From the NCBI RefSeq assembly GCF_033542235.1, contig NZ_JAWRCU010000001.1, forward strand, positions 496,001 to 560,000: 64,000 nucleotides of DNA, written 5' to 3'. The number at the start of each line of letters is the position of its first letter. Position 1 is the stretch's first letter. Positions 8,893 to 16,240 of the stretch are shown one piece after another. The position numbers and the translations under genes were made by a program. The DNA is from JAWRCU01 sp033542235 (GTDB lineage Bacteria > Pseudomonadota > Alphaproteobacteria > Rhizobiales > Rhizobiaceae). The notes under the pieces were generated by a model. It did not search any database. It was not told where the DNA came from and saw only the letters and a list, made by a program, of their open reading frames with translations.

Positions 8893-9047
8893 CCCCCCTC
8901 TGTCCTGCCGGACATCTCCCCCGCAAGGGGGGAGATTGGACGGCCGCTTTGGTTTCGCTAATCGCCAACGTTGCAGAACGAGTGCCGTCAAAAATGAAGG
9001 CCAATCTCCCCCCTTGCGGGGGAGATGTCCGGCAGGACAGAGGGGGG
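8893..9047. repeat. Perfect 47-bp inverted repeat flanking a 61-bp loop
   Basis: The left arm (8893-8939, beginning CCCCCCTCTGTCCTGCCGGA) and right arm (9001-9047) are exact reverse complements over 47 bp, separated by 61 bp of unrelated sequence. Elements with this sequence style are typical intergenic palindromes of Mesorhizobium-like genomes. It lies inside the operon, between the EthD-like gene and the CoxD-like gene, and may affect transcript stability or termination. Confidence 0.9.
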
Positions 9048-9097
9048 CGCGAAGGGGCGCAAACCTCTCCAATATTCCACAACTTGGGGGAGCAGCC

Positions 9098-9952
9098 ATG
9101 CCCTCTCCTTTGACCCACGACGCGCTCGAGGCGGCACTCACCTCGTCCGGCTACTTCGCCGACGAGGCGCTGGTGACCGCGCTCTACCTCGCGTTGGAAC
9201 TCGGCAAGCCCCTGCTGCTCGAAGGCATGCCGGGCGTCGGCAAGACCGAGGTGGCGAACACGCTGGCAAGGATCCTGCAGCGCACGCCGATCCGGCTGCA
9301 GTGTTACGAGGGCATTGACGCGACCAAGGCGCTCTATGATTGGGATCATGCGCGCCAGCTCCTGCATGTGCGCGTGGCAGAGCGCGGCGGCGAAGTCAGC
9401 ACGGCAGAGCTCTACGCGCCGCAATTCCTGATCGAGATGCCGCTCCTGAAGGCGCTTCGCAACGCCGGCACATCGGTCCTGCTGATCGACGAGATCGACC
9501 GTGCCGACGATGCGTTCGAGGCGTTCCTGCTCGAGTTCCTGTCGGACTTCCAGATCTCGATCCCGGAGATCGGCACTGTGCGCGCGGCCCAGCCTGTGAT
9601 CGCGATCCTCACCTCCAATCGCACACGCGAGCTGCATGACGCGCTACGGCGGCGCTGCCTCTATCACTGGATCGACTATCCGGAGCGGGCCCGCGAGCGC
9701 GCCATCATCGAGCGGCACGCGCCGGGGCTTGCCGGAGAAGCAGCCGAGCGACTCGTGGACTCCGTCGCCGCGATCCGTCGCCTGCCGCTCATCAAGCGAC
9801 CCGGGATCGCCGAAAGCATCGACTGGGCGCAGGCGGCCGACGTGCTCCACCGCGGCGGCGCGCCTTGGCCCGACGCGCTGAAGCGTTCGCTTGGCCTGAT
9901 CGTCAAGGACCAGGAAGACCTTGATACTGTGCGCGAGGCGGAGCTCATCTGA
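9098..9952 (+). CDS. coxD: MoxR/CoxD-like AAA+ ATPase
   Basis: 284 residues of a MoxR-family chaperone ATPase: Walker A EGMPGVGKTEVANTL near residue 42, Walker B SVLLIDEIDRADDAFEAFL near 130, sensor TSNRTRELHDALRRRC near 180. CoxD-like proteins assist insertion of the sulfurated/copper or Mo site of hydroxylases. The ATG at 9098 is chosen; the frame is open upstream only through the palindromic repeat. It overlaps the next gene by TGATG, the usual CoxD-CoxE coupling. Confidence 0.86.
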   Translation: MPSPLTHDALEAALTSSGYFADEALVTALYLALELGKPLLLEGMPGVGKTEVANTLARILQRTPIRLQCYEGIDATKALYDWDHARQLLHVRVAERGGEVSTAELYAPQFLIEMPLLKALRNAGTSVLLIDEIDRADDAFEAFLLEFLSDFQISIPEIGTVRAAQPVIAILTSNRTRELHDALRRRCLYHWIDYPERARERAIIERHAPGLAGEAAERLVDSVAAIRRLPLIKRPGIAESIDWAQAADVLHRGGAPWPDALKRSLGLIVKDQEDLDTVREAELI

Positions 9953-11184
9953 TGGTCGAGGCAACGCCGGTCGCACGGGGGGCCGAGTTACTGGCCGGCT
10001 TCCCCGGCGCGCTGCGCGAAGCCGGCTTGGCTGTCGATCCTGGGCGCGCCGCGACCTTCCTGGCGGCTATCAGAAGCGTGCCGTTGCGCAGCCTGGCCGA
10101 CCTGTCGCGCGCCGGCCGTGTGACGCTGGTCGGCTCGCATGACGATTTTCCGATCTACGACGCGATCTTCAAGGCATGGTTCGCCACCGATCCGATGCCG
10201 GAGATCGTCGAATCTCCTGACGAGGAGAAGGCGCCGCCGGCCAACCGTCGCTGCGATCAGGACGCACTGCGCGATATCCTCGAGGGAGAAGCCGCCGGAA
10301 AGAATGCCGCAATGGACGAGGCGCTGGGCCGCAAGGCATTCGGTCCCCTGAGCGAACCGGACCGCGTCGCGCTTGGTCGCATCGCCCGCAGCCTCGGCCT
10401 GCTGCCGACGCTCCAGGCCCGAAAGCTCGTGCCGTTCGAGCGCGGCCAGCGCATCGACGTGGCGCGCACCGCGCGTGCCGCGCGCCGCACTGCCGGCGAG
10501 ACGCTGCGACTCCTCAGGAAGATACGTCCCGAAACCCCGCGCCGTATGCTGCTGCTTGTCGACGTATCCGGCTCGATGAAGGCACATTCGGAAACGACGC
10601 TGCGCTTTGCACATCTGCTCGCCCGTGCCCGGCCGAAAGTCGAGACATTCTGTTTCGGCACAAGGCTGTCACGTGTCACAAGCACGCTGCGTCATCGCCT
10701 GGCTGACGAGGCCCTTGCACGGCTCGCCGATCTGGTTTTCGACTTCGACGGCGGCACCCGCATAGGCGCGTCGCTGGATGAATTCCTGTCGGTCTCGCGG
10801 CATGCCGCGCTGGTGCGCGGCGCCGTCACGCTCGTCTTCTCCGATGGGTTGGAGCGCGGCGATCCCGCGCAGATGATCCATGCGGTCGACCGCCTCGCAC
10901 GGCTTAGCCACCGGCTGGTCTGGCTAAGCCCCCTCGCCGCCGACCCGAATTACCGACCGGTGACGCGGGCGATGGCGGCCATCCTGCCGGCGCTCGACGG
11001 CCTGGTCGACGGCAGCAACCTGCCCGCGCTGGAGCAGCTGCTGAAGGCGCTGCCGGCAATCGAGAACGCGCCGCGCGGCGAAGCCTGGCGGCGGTTCGCA
11101 GGGAGAGTTGGCGCTCGGGACAGTCTACTTTTTTCCGCTCGCGCCGACCTCGAAGCGAAACCGCCCTTTTGCGGAAAAAAGTAA
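9952..11184 (+). CDS. coxE: CoxE-like VWA-domain maturation protein
   Basis: 410 residues with a C-terminal von Willebrand A domain: MIDAS motif DVSGSM near residue 204, metal Thr in FDFDGGTRIGASL and Asp in VFSDGLERGD. CoxE partners with CoxD in maturing molybdenum hydroxylases. Its last roughly 23 residues (from about DSLLFSARADL) and its stop codon are encoded by a 77-bp repeat element (11116-11193), so the native C-terminus was probably replaced. Confidence 0.88.
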   Translation: MVEATPVARGAELLAGFPGALREAGLAVDPGRAATFLAAIRSVPLRSLADLSRAGRVTLVGSHDDFPIYDAIFKAWFATDPMPEIVESPDEEKAPPANRRCDQDALRDILEGEAAGKNAAMDEALGRKAFGPLSEPDRVALGRIARSLGLLPTLQARKLVPFERGQRIDVARTARAARRTAGETLRLLRKIRPETPRRMLLLVDVSGSMKAHSETTLRFAHLLARARPKVETFCFGTRLSRVTSTLRHRLADEALARLADLVFDFDGGTRIGASLDEFLSVSRHAALVRGAVTLVFSDGLERGDPAQMIHAVDRLARLSHRLVWLSPLAADPNYRPVTRAMAAILPALDGLVDGSNLPALEQLLKALPAIENAPRGEAWRRFAGRVGARDSLLFSARADLEAKPPFCGKK

Positions 11185-11193
11185 ACCGTCCCC
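11116..11193. repeat. REP-like palindrome, copy 1 of 3
   Basis: About 77 bp. The arms are GGGACAGTCTACTTTTTT and its near complement AAAAAAGTAAACCGTCCCC, with a variable middle. Closely similar copies lie at 22703-22779 and 24054-24131. This copy runs into the 3' end of the CoxE-like gene and provides its stop codon (TAA at 11182-11184). Confidence 0.88.
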
Positions 11194-11204
11194 GGAGCTT
11201 ACTC

Positions 11205-12095
11205 ATGATCCAGATCCCGATCGTCGACGCTCACCATCACATCTGGCGGCAGGCAGATTTGCCCTGGCTGCAAGGCCCGATGGTGCCGCGCATCTTCGGC
11301 CCCTACGAGCCGATCCGCCGCGACTACCCGATCGAGGAATTCCTGTCGGACATAGCCGACACCGGAACAGTCAAATCCGTCTACGTGCAAACCAACTGGG
11401 CGAAGGCCGACGCGGTGAAAGAGGTCGAATGGGTGCAGGGCGTTGCAACCGTACATGGCTGGCCGCACGCCATCGTCGGCTATGCGGACCTGCTCGACGA
11501 GAACGTGTCCGACACGCTGAGGCAGCAGGCGCTCTCGCCGCTGATGCGCGGGGTGCGCATGCAACTCCACTGGCACCACAACGAAATGTACCGGTTCGCG
11601 GCCGCGCCCGACCTCATGAACCAGAGCCGTTTCCGCAACAACATCCGCCTTGTTGCCGAGCATGGCTGGTCGTTCGACCTGCAGGTCTTCACGTCGCAGA
11701 TGGCGGATGCCGCGCGACTCGCTGCCGACAATCCGGACGTCGTCTTCGTGCTCCAGCATGCCGGCATGCTGGAGGATCTATCGCATGAAGGACACGCCGC
11801 GTGGCGCGAAGGCATGAAGCGGCTCGCCAGCGAAGAGAACATCGTCTCGAAGCTCTCCGGCCTCGGTACCTTCATCCACCGCAACGACCCGGCCCATGTG
11901 AAGGATGTGGTGCTGGAAACTGTGGAGATGTTCGGCGCGCAGCGATGCCTGTTCGGCTCCAACTTTCCGATCGAAAAGCTGTGGACCAGCTATGCCGAGT
12001 TGGTCTCGGCGCACCGCGAGGCGGTTGCCCTGTTCCCCGCAGCCGATCAGGAGGCGATCCTCAACGGCACCGCGAAGCGGATCTATCGGCTTTGA
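11205..12095 (+). CDS. Amidohydrolase (lactonase-type, COG3618-like)
   Basis: 296 residues of a TIM-barrel metal hydrolase: N-terminal IPIVDAHHHIW with the HxH ligand pair, a mid-barrel MRGVRMQLHWHHNE, LQHAGML, and FGSNFPIEKLW near the C-terminus, where the usual Asp is Asn as in a subgroup. Relatives hydrolyse sugar lactones or aromatic lactones such as 2-pyrone-4,6-dicarboxylate. It closes the hydroxylase cluster and may act on the hydroxylated product. ATG at 11205 is taken since upstream sequence lies in the repeat. Confidence 0.82.
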   Translation: MIQIPIVDAHHHIWRQADLPWLQGPMVPRIFGPYEPIRRDYPIEEFLSDIADTGTVKSVYVQTNWAKADAVKEVEWVQGVATVHGWPHAIVGYADLLDENVSDTLRQQALSPLMRGVRMQLHWHHNEMYRFAAAPDLMNQSRFRNNIRLVAEHGWSFDLQVFTSQMADAARLAADNPDVVFVLQHAGMLEDLSHEGHAAWREGMKRLASEENIVSKLSGLGTFIHRNDPAHVKDVVLETVEMFGAQRCLFGSNFPIEKLWTSYAELVSAHREAVALFPAADQEAILNGTAKRIYRL

Positions 12096-12124
12096 GCTAT
12101 CCGGCGGAGAGTGCCAGGGACGGC

Positions 12125-13201
12125 CTATCCGGCGGCACGCAACGGCTGAGTCACACCGGCTTCCACACCCGGCACGCAGAGCGTCAACGCATAGACCGGG
12201 GTGTCCGTGATCCCTTCCATGGATAGGCACTCGCGGATCTTCGAATGGCTGAGGGCTGCGGTCGGGCATGCGGCTAGCCCGTGCCGGGTCGCGGCAAGCA
12301 TGATGTTCTGGCCGATATGCCCTGCCTCGATCAGCACCACGCGGTAGCCGTTCGGGTCATCGTATTTCCACATCGTGCGGTCGAGCGAGGCGCAAAGCAG
12401 GATCATGCAAGGCATTTCGTCGGCCCAGTCCTGGCCGCCCACCAGCTCTGAAAGTTTCGGCCGCTGGTTCGTTTCGATCAAGCCGAGATCATGGTCGAAG
12501 CCCGAATAGTGATAGAAGCCCGGCGTCAGGCCTTCGACATTAGCCGCATAAACATAGGCTTCATAAGGGTTGCGTGCGCCGCCGGACGGCGTCATGCCGA
12601 GCGGCAACTTGACGATCCCGTTGCTGGTATGGCCGGTAATGCCCATGCCGGCATATAGACAGTCGGAAAGCTGCTTCAGCGTGATCGTCGGCTCGCCTGC
12701 GGCGCGCACCGTGCGGCGTCGCGCCATCAGCTCAACAAGCTCGCTGCCGTCGCGCGGCTCAGGTAGCTCGGTAACGATCCGCCGGTCGTTGCGGGTGAAC
12801 AGCTTGGGCTGGGGACCCCTTGTCGCCTTCTCCCGCTGCAGTGCCTGGGATTCTTCGAGGCTCATATAGTCGGGATTCTGCACGCAGAAATGCATCATCG
12901 CCGCGGGCAGGCCCCATTTCCAGCCCGACCGGAAATCATCCTCGAGTTTGGCAAGCTCCGAGCCTTCTTCGACAACGGCCGATACGTTGACAAGCGCACC
13001 GAGCGTCGCTCGCGCATCCTCGCCGCTGAGCTCGCCCATCATTTCGGCGATCTCCTCGAATGTAGACCATTCGGAAAGGCCGCCGAGGAAGGCCACCAGA
13101 TCGGGGTCGCAATTGAAGACACTCTTGGCGAGGAAATTGCAGCCGACCAGAGCACCCTCGGCGCGCGAATAGACGAGCGTCTGCGCGGCACGATATCTCA
13201 T
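12125..13201 (-). CDS. SagB-type FMN dehydrogenase (nitroreductase family)
   Basis: 358 residues. The N-terminal about 110 residues form a small helical/winged-helix-like region (VGCNFLAKSVFNCDPDLVAF). The rest is the SagB/ThcOx nitroreductase fold: MARRRTVRAAGEPTITLKQL near 157, LGMTPSGGARNPYEAYVYA near 200, and a C-terminal GYRVVLIEAGHIGQNIMLAA near 285. In RiPP pathways this FMN enzyme oxidises azolines to azoles, usually next to a YcaO cyclodehydratase; none is visible here. It lies 80 bp downstream of a 38-codon peptide gene with a hairpin between them. Confidence 0.85.
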   Translation of the reverse strand: MRYRAAQTLVYSRAEGALVGCNFLAKSVFNCDPDLVAFLGGLSEWSTFEEIAEMMGELSGEDARATLGALVNVSAVVEEGSELAKLEDDFRSGWKWGLPAAMMHFCVQNPDYMSLEESQALQREKATRGPQPKLFTRNDRRIVTELPEPRDGSELVELMARRRTVRAAGEPTITLKQLSDCLYAGMGITGHTSNGIVKLPLGMTPSGGARNPYEAYVYAANVEGLTPGFYHYSGFDHDLGLIETNQRPKLSELVGGQDWADEMPCMILLCASLDRTMWKYDDPNGYRVVLIEAGHIGQNIMLAATRHGLAACPTAALSHSKIRECLSMEGITDTPVYALTLCVPGVEAGVTQPLRAAG

Positions 13202-13230
13202 GGCTGAAATGTCCCCATCATCGCGGAAAG

Positions 13231-13257
13231 AAAAGACCGCCGGCCGAAGCCGGCGGT
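13231..13257 (-). terminator. Strong hairpin between peptide gene and SagB-type gene
   Basis: On the minus strand ACCGCCGGC-TTCG-GCCGGCGGT is a perfect 9-bp G+C stem with a UUCG tetraloop, followed by CTTTTCTTT. It sits 25 bases after the peptide stop codon and before the dehydrogenase start. That layout would let most transcripts end after the peptide gene with some read-through into the enzyme gene, as seen in many peptide-modification operons. Confidence 0.85.
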
Positions 13258-13282
13258 TTAGGCGTTTGGGGCTGTTCCCGCG

Positions 13283-13399
13283 TCACGCCTTGTTGAAAGC
13301 CATGCCGCGCGAAACGAATGCCGTCGCAGCGATGCCCGCGGTCGTCACCTTCAGGTTGATCGCCTTGCCGACGTTTATAGTCTTCGCATTTTTCTTCAT
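13283..13399 (-). CDS. Candidate RiPP-like precursor peptide (38 aa)
   Basis: A 39-codon frame with start ATG at 13399 and stop at 13283-13285. The peptide begins MKKNAKTINVGKAINLK, has a small-residue core TTAGIAATAF, and ends VSRGMAFNKA. It has six Lys and one Arg, no acidic residue, no Cys, one Ser and four Thr; a weak AAAGGGCG lies upstream. It is not a classical signal peptide. Position (first gene, own terminator, SagB-type oxidoreductase next) suggests a modified-peptide precursor. That function is inference; a stand-alone small basic protein is the alternative. Confidence 0.6.
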   Translation of the reverse strand: MKKNAKTINVGKAINLKVTTAGIAATAFVSRGMAFNKA

Positions 13400-13491
13400 G
13401 GAAGTCGCCCTTTTTTTGCAGCATCCAACGCCGGATGCGCAGTAAAAATAGCTATTGGCGGATTAACGTCCGGTTAGCGTTAGGCAGACAA

Positions 13492-13506
13492 TGAGAACTA
13501 TTCTCA
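13492..13506. promoter_or_regulatory. Fur-box-like palindrome upstream of the peptide gene
   Basis: TGAGAACTATTCTCA is a 6-3-6 perfect inverted repeat that matches most positions of the 7-1-7 Fur consensus. It lies 93 bp upstream of the peptide start. On the minus strand it abuts a possible promoter with -35 TTGTCT and -10 GTTAAT (18-base spacing). The regulator is not known. Confidence 0.35.
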
Positions 13507-13801
13507 GCTGTTTTCGCTGAATTTTCGAAGAATTTGCGCTAATTCCGCTAAATGGCTAAGATTTTTGGTGATCAAATTCGAAACGACTCCGAATCACGCG
13601 CGGTTGCAGCCGATCAACTAGCTCTACTCAAAGATCATCTGCTCACAGATCGGCGTCTACCTTCGTCAGCAGAGAACGCCGGTTGAAATCGTTACGCCGA
13701 ACGAACGTATAGCGAGGGTCCTTCCGGAAGCCCCTCGTGGAAATAGGACTGCCGAGCAGCAGCTCAAAAACTTCTGAGAATTAAGTCGACTGCGTGAGTC
13801 T
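13507..13801. other. A+T-richer intergenic region
   Basis: Nothing further recognisable. The sequence is richer in A+T than its neighbours, with runs such as GCTGAATTTTCGAAG, and separates the regulator gene (ending at 13802) from the peptide operon. No open frame with a ribosome site was found. Confidence 0.4.
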
Positions 13802-14590
13802 TCAGAAACTTGGCATCGGCATATATTGCCGGCTTAGCGCGAGTTCGACGAGCGGTCCCACCGCAGGGTCGGACGAAGAATACACCCTTGCTGAACGCAA
13901 TGCGCTCTTGAGGCTCATTCCCTTTGGCGCCGCGCGCATGACCACAGTCGTGACGGACGGGCCGGACGGGGTCACGATCATCGCATGGCCGCAAAGCAGC
14001 GGTTCCGGCGAGAACGGTCCCCATTGCACTGACATGAAAGTCGGCTCCTTGGTGCCGCGCCGATTGAGGCCGAGGAAGTAGAACCAGTTGAGACGTTCCA
14101 GCACGACGCCCTCGTGGTCGCCCATGAAATAGGACCATGCAGTGCCGCGTGTCTCGGCAAGTCCCGTCATGCGCCGAAACGTCGTCCGCTCGCCTTCGGT
14201 GCGTATTGACGTGATGGCGCACAATATCTGCGCAGGCTCGCCGGGAATGGAGAAGTAGGTCTGATAGAAGCCGGAAGCGATCCTCGGCGACGGCGGCGCG
14301 AACAGCCGGACTGCGATCGACCCGTCGCCGGCTTGGCCACCGAGCCTGCCGAGCCTTGCCGGCGGATCGATGCCGTCGACCGTGTCAGGATCGCGATAGA
14401 GCTCTGCTTCCTCGATCTGGAAATATTCACAGATACGCGCCGTCGTCGCGCGATTCGGCAGCGCGTCCATTGAAAGATAGCGATCGAACTGCTGACGGTT
14501 CACGCCCATCTCGCGGCAAACCGCCGCGATCGAGCCATGCTGGGCACAAAGCCGCCGCAGATTTACAGCCAGATTCTCACGCAGACTCAT
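13802..14590 (-). CDS. Helix-turn-helix regulator with C-terminal sensor region
   Basis: 262 residues. The N-terminal segment (MSLRENLAVNLRRLCAQHGS, then IAAVCREMGVNRQQFDRYLS) is an XRE-like helix-turn-helix, followed by a roughly 180-residue region without a family I can name (GFYQTYFSIPGEP, WFYFLGLNRRG, CGHAMIVTPSG). The start at 14590 follows GGTAAGGTG; an upstream in-frame extension is compositionally unlike protein. It reads toward the peptide/SagB locus and may regulate it, but no promoter link is visible. Confidence 0.6.
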   Translation of the reverse strand: MSLRENLAVNLRRLCAQHGSIAAVCREMGVNRQQFDRYLSMDALPNRATTARICEYFQIEEAELYRDPDTVDGIDPPARLGRLGGQAGDGSIAVRLFAPPSPRIASGFYQTYFSIPGEPAQILCAITSIRTEGERTTFRRMTGLAETRGTAWSYFMGDHEGVVLERLNWFYFLGLNRRGTKEPTFMSVQWGPFSPEPLLCGHAMIVTPSGPSVTTVVMRAAPKGMSLKSALRSARVYSSSDPAVGPLVELALSRQYMPMPSF

Positions 14591-14711
14591 CACCTTACCC
14601 CGCCCCCCACAATCCAAGGGACAAAACAGGAGCCACGTCAATGGGTTCCAAGCGGCAAACCCGCTCCACTTTGGTAGTCCAGACCCTTGAGGTCGTGTGA
14701 ACCAGGGTCTG

Positions 14712-15263
14712 TCAAACCGTGCGCAACACGTCAGCAGCTTCGGCAACAAGGTCGCCGACTGGGCGCCGCGCATCGAGCCGGATTGCTGCTTCGCCGGGTC
14801 CCGGTGGCTCCAGATCGGCGAACTGGCTGTCGATGAGGCTCGCCGGCATGAAGTGGCCCTTGCGGGCCGCTACTCTGGCTGCCGCGGTCGCCTTATCGAT
14901 GTCGAGATAGATGAACAGGATGCGGCCATCATGGCTCCTCAGCCCGTCGCGATAAACACGCTTCAGAGCCGAGCATGCCGCAACCGAGCCGACACCATCG
15001 CGTCCCGCTTCGGCGATCTGCATGCCGATCGCATCGAGCCAGCTCCACCGATGCGCGTCCGTCAACGGCAATCCAGCCGACATGCGCTCGACATTGGCCT
15101 GTGGGTGCAGCCGGTCGCCCTCGATGAAACGCCAGCCCAGTGCCGTGGCGAGCCCCTCGCCGACCACCGTCTTCCCGCAGCCGGCTACGCCCATGACAAC
15201 CACTGGCCGCCAGTGCGCAGGATCGGTCCGAGCTTGCGCTGTCCCCTCGGGCATTTCCATCAC
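14712..15263 (-). CDS. gntK: Gluconokinase
   Basis: 183 residues of the GntK family, which phosphorylates D-gluconate to 6-phosphogluconate. P-loop VVVMGVAGCGKTVVGEGL (residues about 21-38), substrate motif FIEGDRLHPQANVERMSAG near 46, SALKRVYRDGLR near 97, and C-terminal GHFMPASLIDSQFADLEPP. Its start overlaps the stop of the preceding permease gene (ATGA, 15260-15263), so it is the last gene of the sugar ABC operon. The transported compound may therefore feed the gluconate/Entner-Doudoroff route. Confidence 0.93.
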   Translation of the reverse strand: MMEMPEGTAQARTDPAHWRPVVVMGVAGCGKTVVGEGLATALGWRFIEGDRLHPQANVERMSAGLPLTDAHRWSWLDAIGMQIAEAGRDGVGSVAACSALKRVYRDGLRSHDGRILFIYLDIDKATAAARVAARKGHFMPASLIDSQFADLEPPGPGEAAIRLDARRPVGDLVAEAADVLRTV

Positions 15264-16240
15264 CGGCTAGCTGGGCTGCGGCCGTAAAGCAGCAGCATGA
15301 CAACAATGACCACGCCGTAGATGATCTGGCGTCCGGCCTCGGGAATTTGCATGACCGACAGGATCGACTGCAGAAGCGTTATCAGGATCACGCCGGCGAT
15401 AGTGCCGAGATAGGTGCCGCGCCCCCCCAGGATCGATGTGCCGCCAAGCACGACGGCCGCGATGGAGGGCAGCAAATAGGCGTCGCCCATCGCCTGCGCC
15501 GCCTTGGAGGCATAGCCGGCGAGCAGCACGCCGCCGAAGGCGCTGAGCCCTCCGGAAATGGCGAACGCGGTCATCACGACGCGCCGCGTGTTGACGCCGG
15601 AGAGATAGGCTGCGCTCTCGCGATTACCGATCGCATAGATCGAGCGGCCGAAGGTCGTGCGGGTGAGCAGGAAGATGGTGACAGCGCCTATCATGGCCCA
15701 GATGACGACCGCGTTGGGAATGCCGGGCAGCAAGAAACCGGTCGCGATGTAGCGCACCGCGGCCGACGCCGAATCCTGCGGCGAGAAGCCCCCGGTGTAG
15801 ACGACCATCAGGCCCTGCGCCACCGCATTGGTCGCGAGCGTAACGATCATCGAGGGTATCCGCAGATAGGCGACCCCGACGCCATTGACCAAACCGATCG
15901 CGACCCCGCAAGCGATGCCGAACGGCATCGCCAGTATGATGCCGGCCGTGCCATAGGCAGCCGCCGCCGAGGACATCATGCCGCCAACTGCGACCACCCA
16001 GGGCACCGAAAGGTCGATCTGGCCGAGCAGGATGACGATCATCATGCCGGTCGCAATAACACCGAGGAAGGAAGCGACCTTGAGCTGCTGCAGCAGATAT
16101 TCCGGCGAGAGGAAGCTCGTCGAATAGAGGCTGCCGAGGAAGAGCAGCAAAAGGATACAGGCAAAAGCGGTCGCCACGGCCGGGTCGACGCCGCGCAGGA
16201 AAGGGGGCAGTCGCCGAGCCGGAGCGATCTGGTCGCTCAT
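15260..16240 (-). CDS. Sugar ABC transporter permease (RbsC family)
   Basis: About 326 residues with eight to ten membrane helices and the CUT2-family permease signature GQIDLSVPWVVAVGGMMSS and GGTSILGGRGTYLGT. It forms the inner-membrane channel with the second permease encoded just upstream. ATG at 16240 is chosen (GGAG eight bases before it) in preference to GTG at 16249; it overlaps the stop of the upstream permease by ATGA. Confidence 0.9.
   Translation of the reverse strand: MSDQIAPARRLPPFLRGVDPAVATAFACILLLLFLGSLYSTSFLSPEYLLQQLKVASFLGVIATGMMIVILLGQIDLSVPWVVAVGGMMSSAAAAYGTAGIILAMPFGIACGVAIGLVNGVGVAYLRIPSMIVTLATNAVAQGLMVVYTGGFSPQDSASAAVRYIATGFLLPGIPNAVVIWAMIGAVTIFLLTRTTFGRSIYAIGNRESAAYLSGVNTRRVVMTAFAISGGLSAFGGVLLAGYASKAAQAMGDAYLLPSIAAVVLGGTSILGGRGTYLGTIAGVILITLLQSILSVMQIPEAGRQIIYGVVIVVMLLLYGRSPASR

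Noticed and set aside
8936..9097. N-terminal extension of the CoxD-like protein
   Set aside because: This part is encoded by the palindromic repeat and lacks similarity to MoxR proteins; the ATG at 9098 starts the conserved part.
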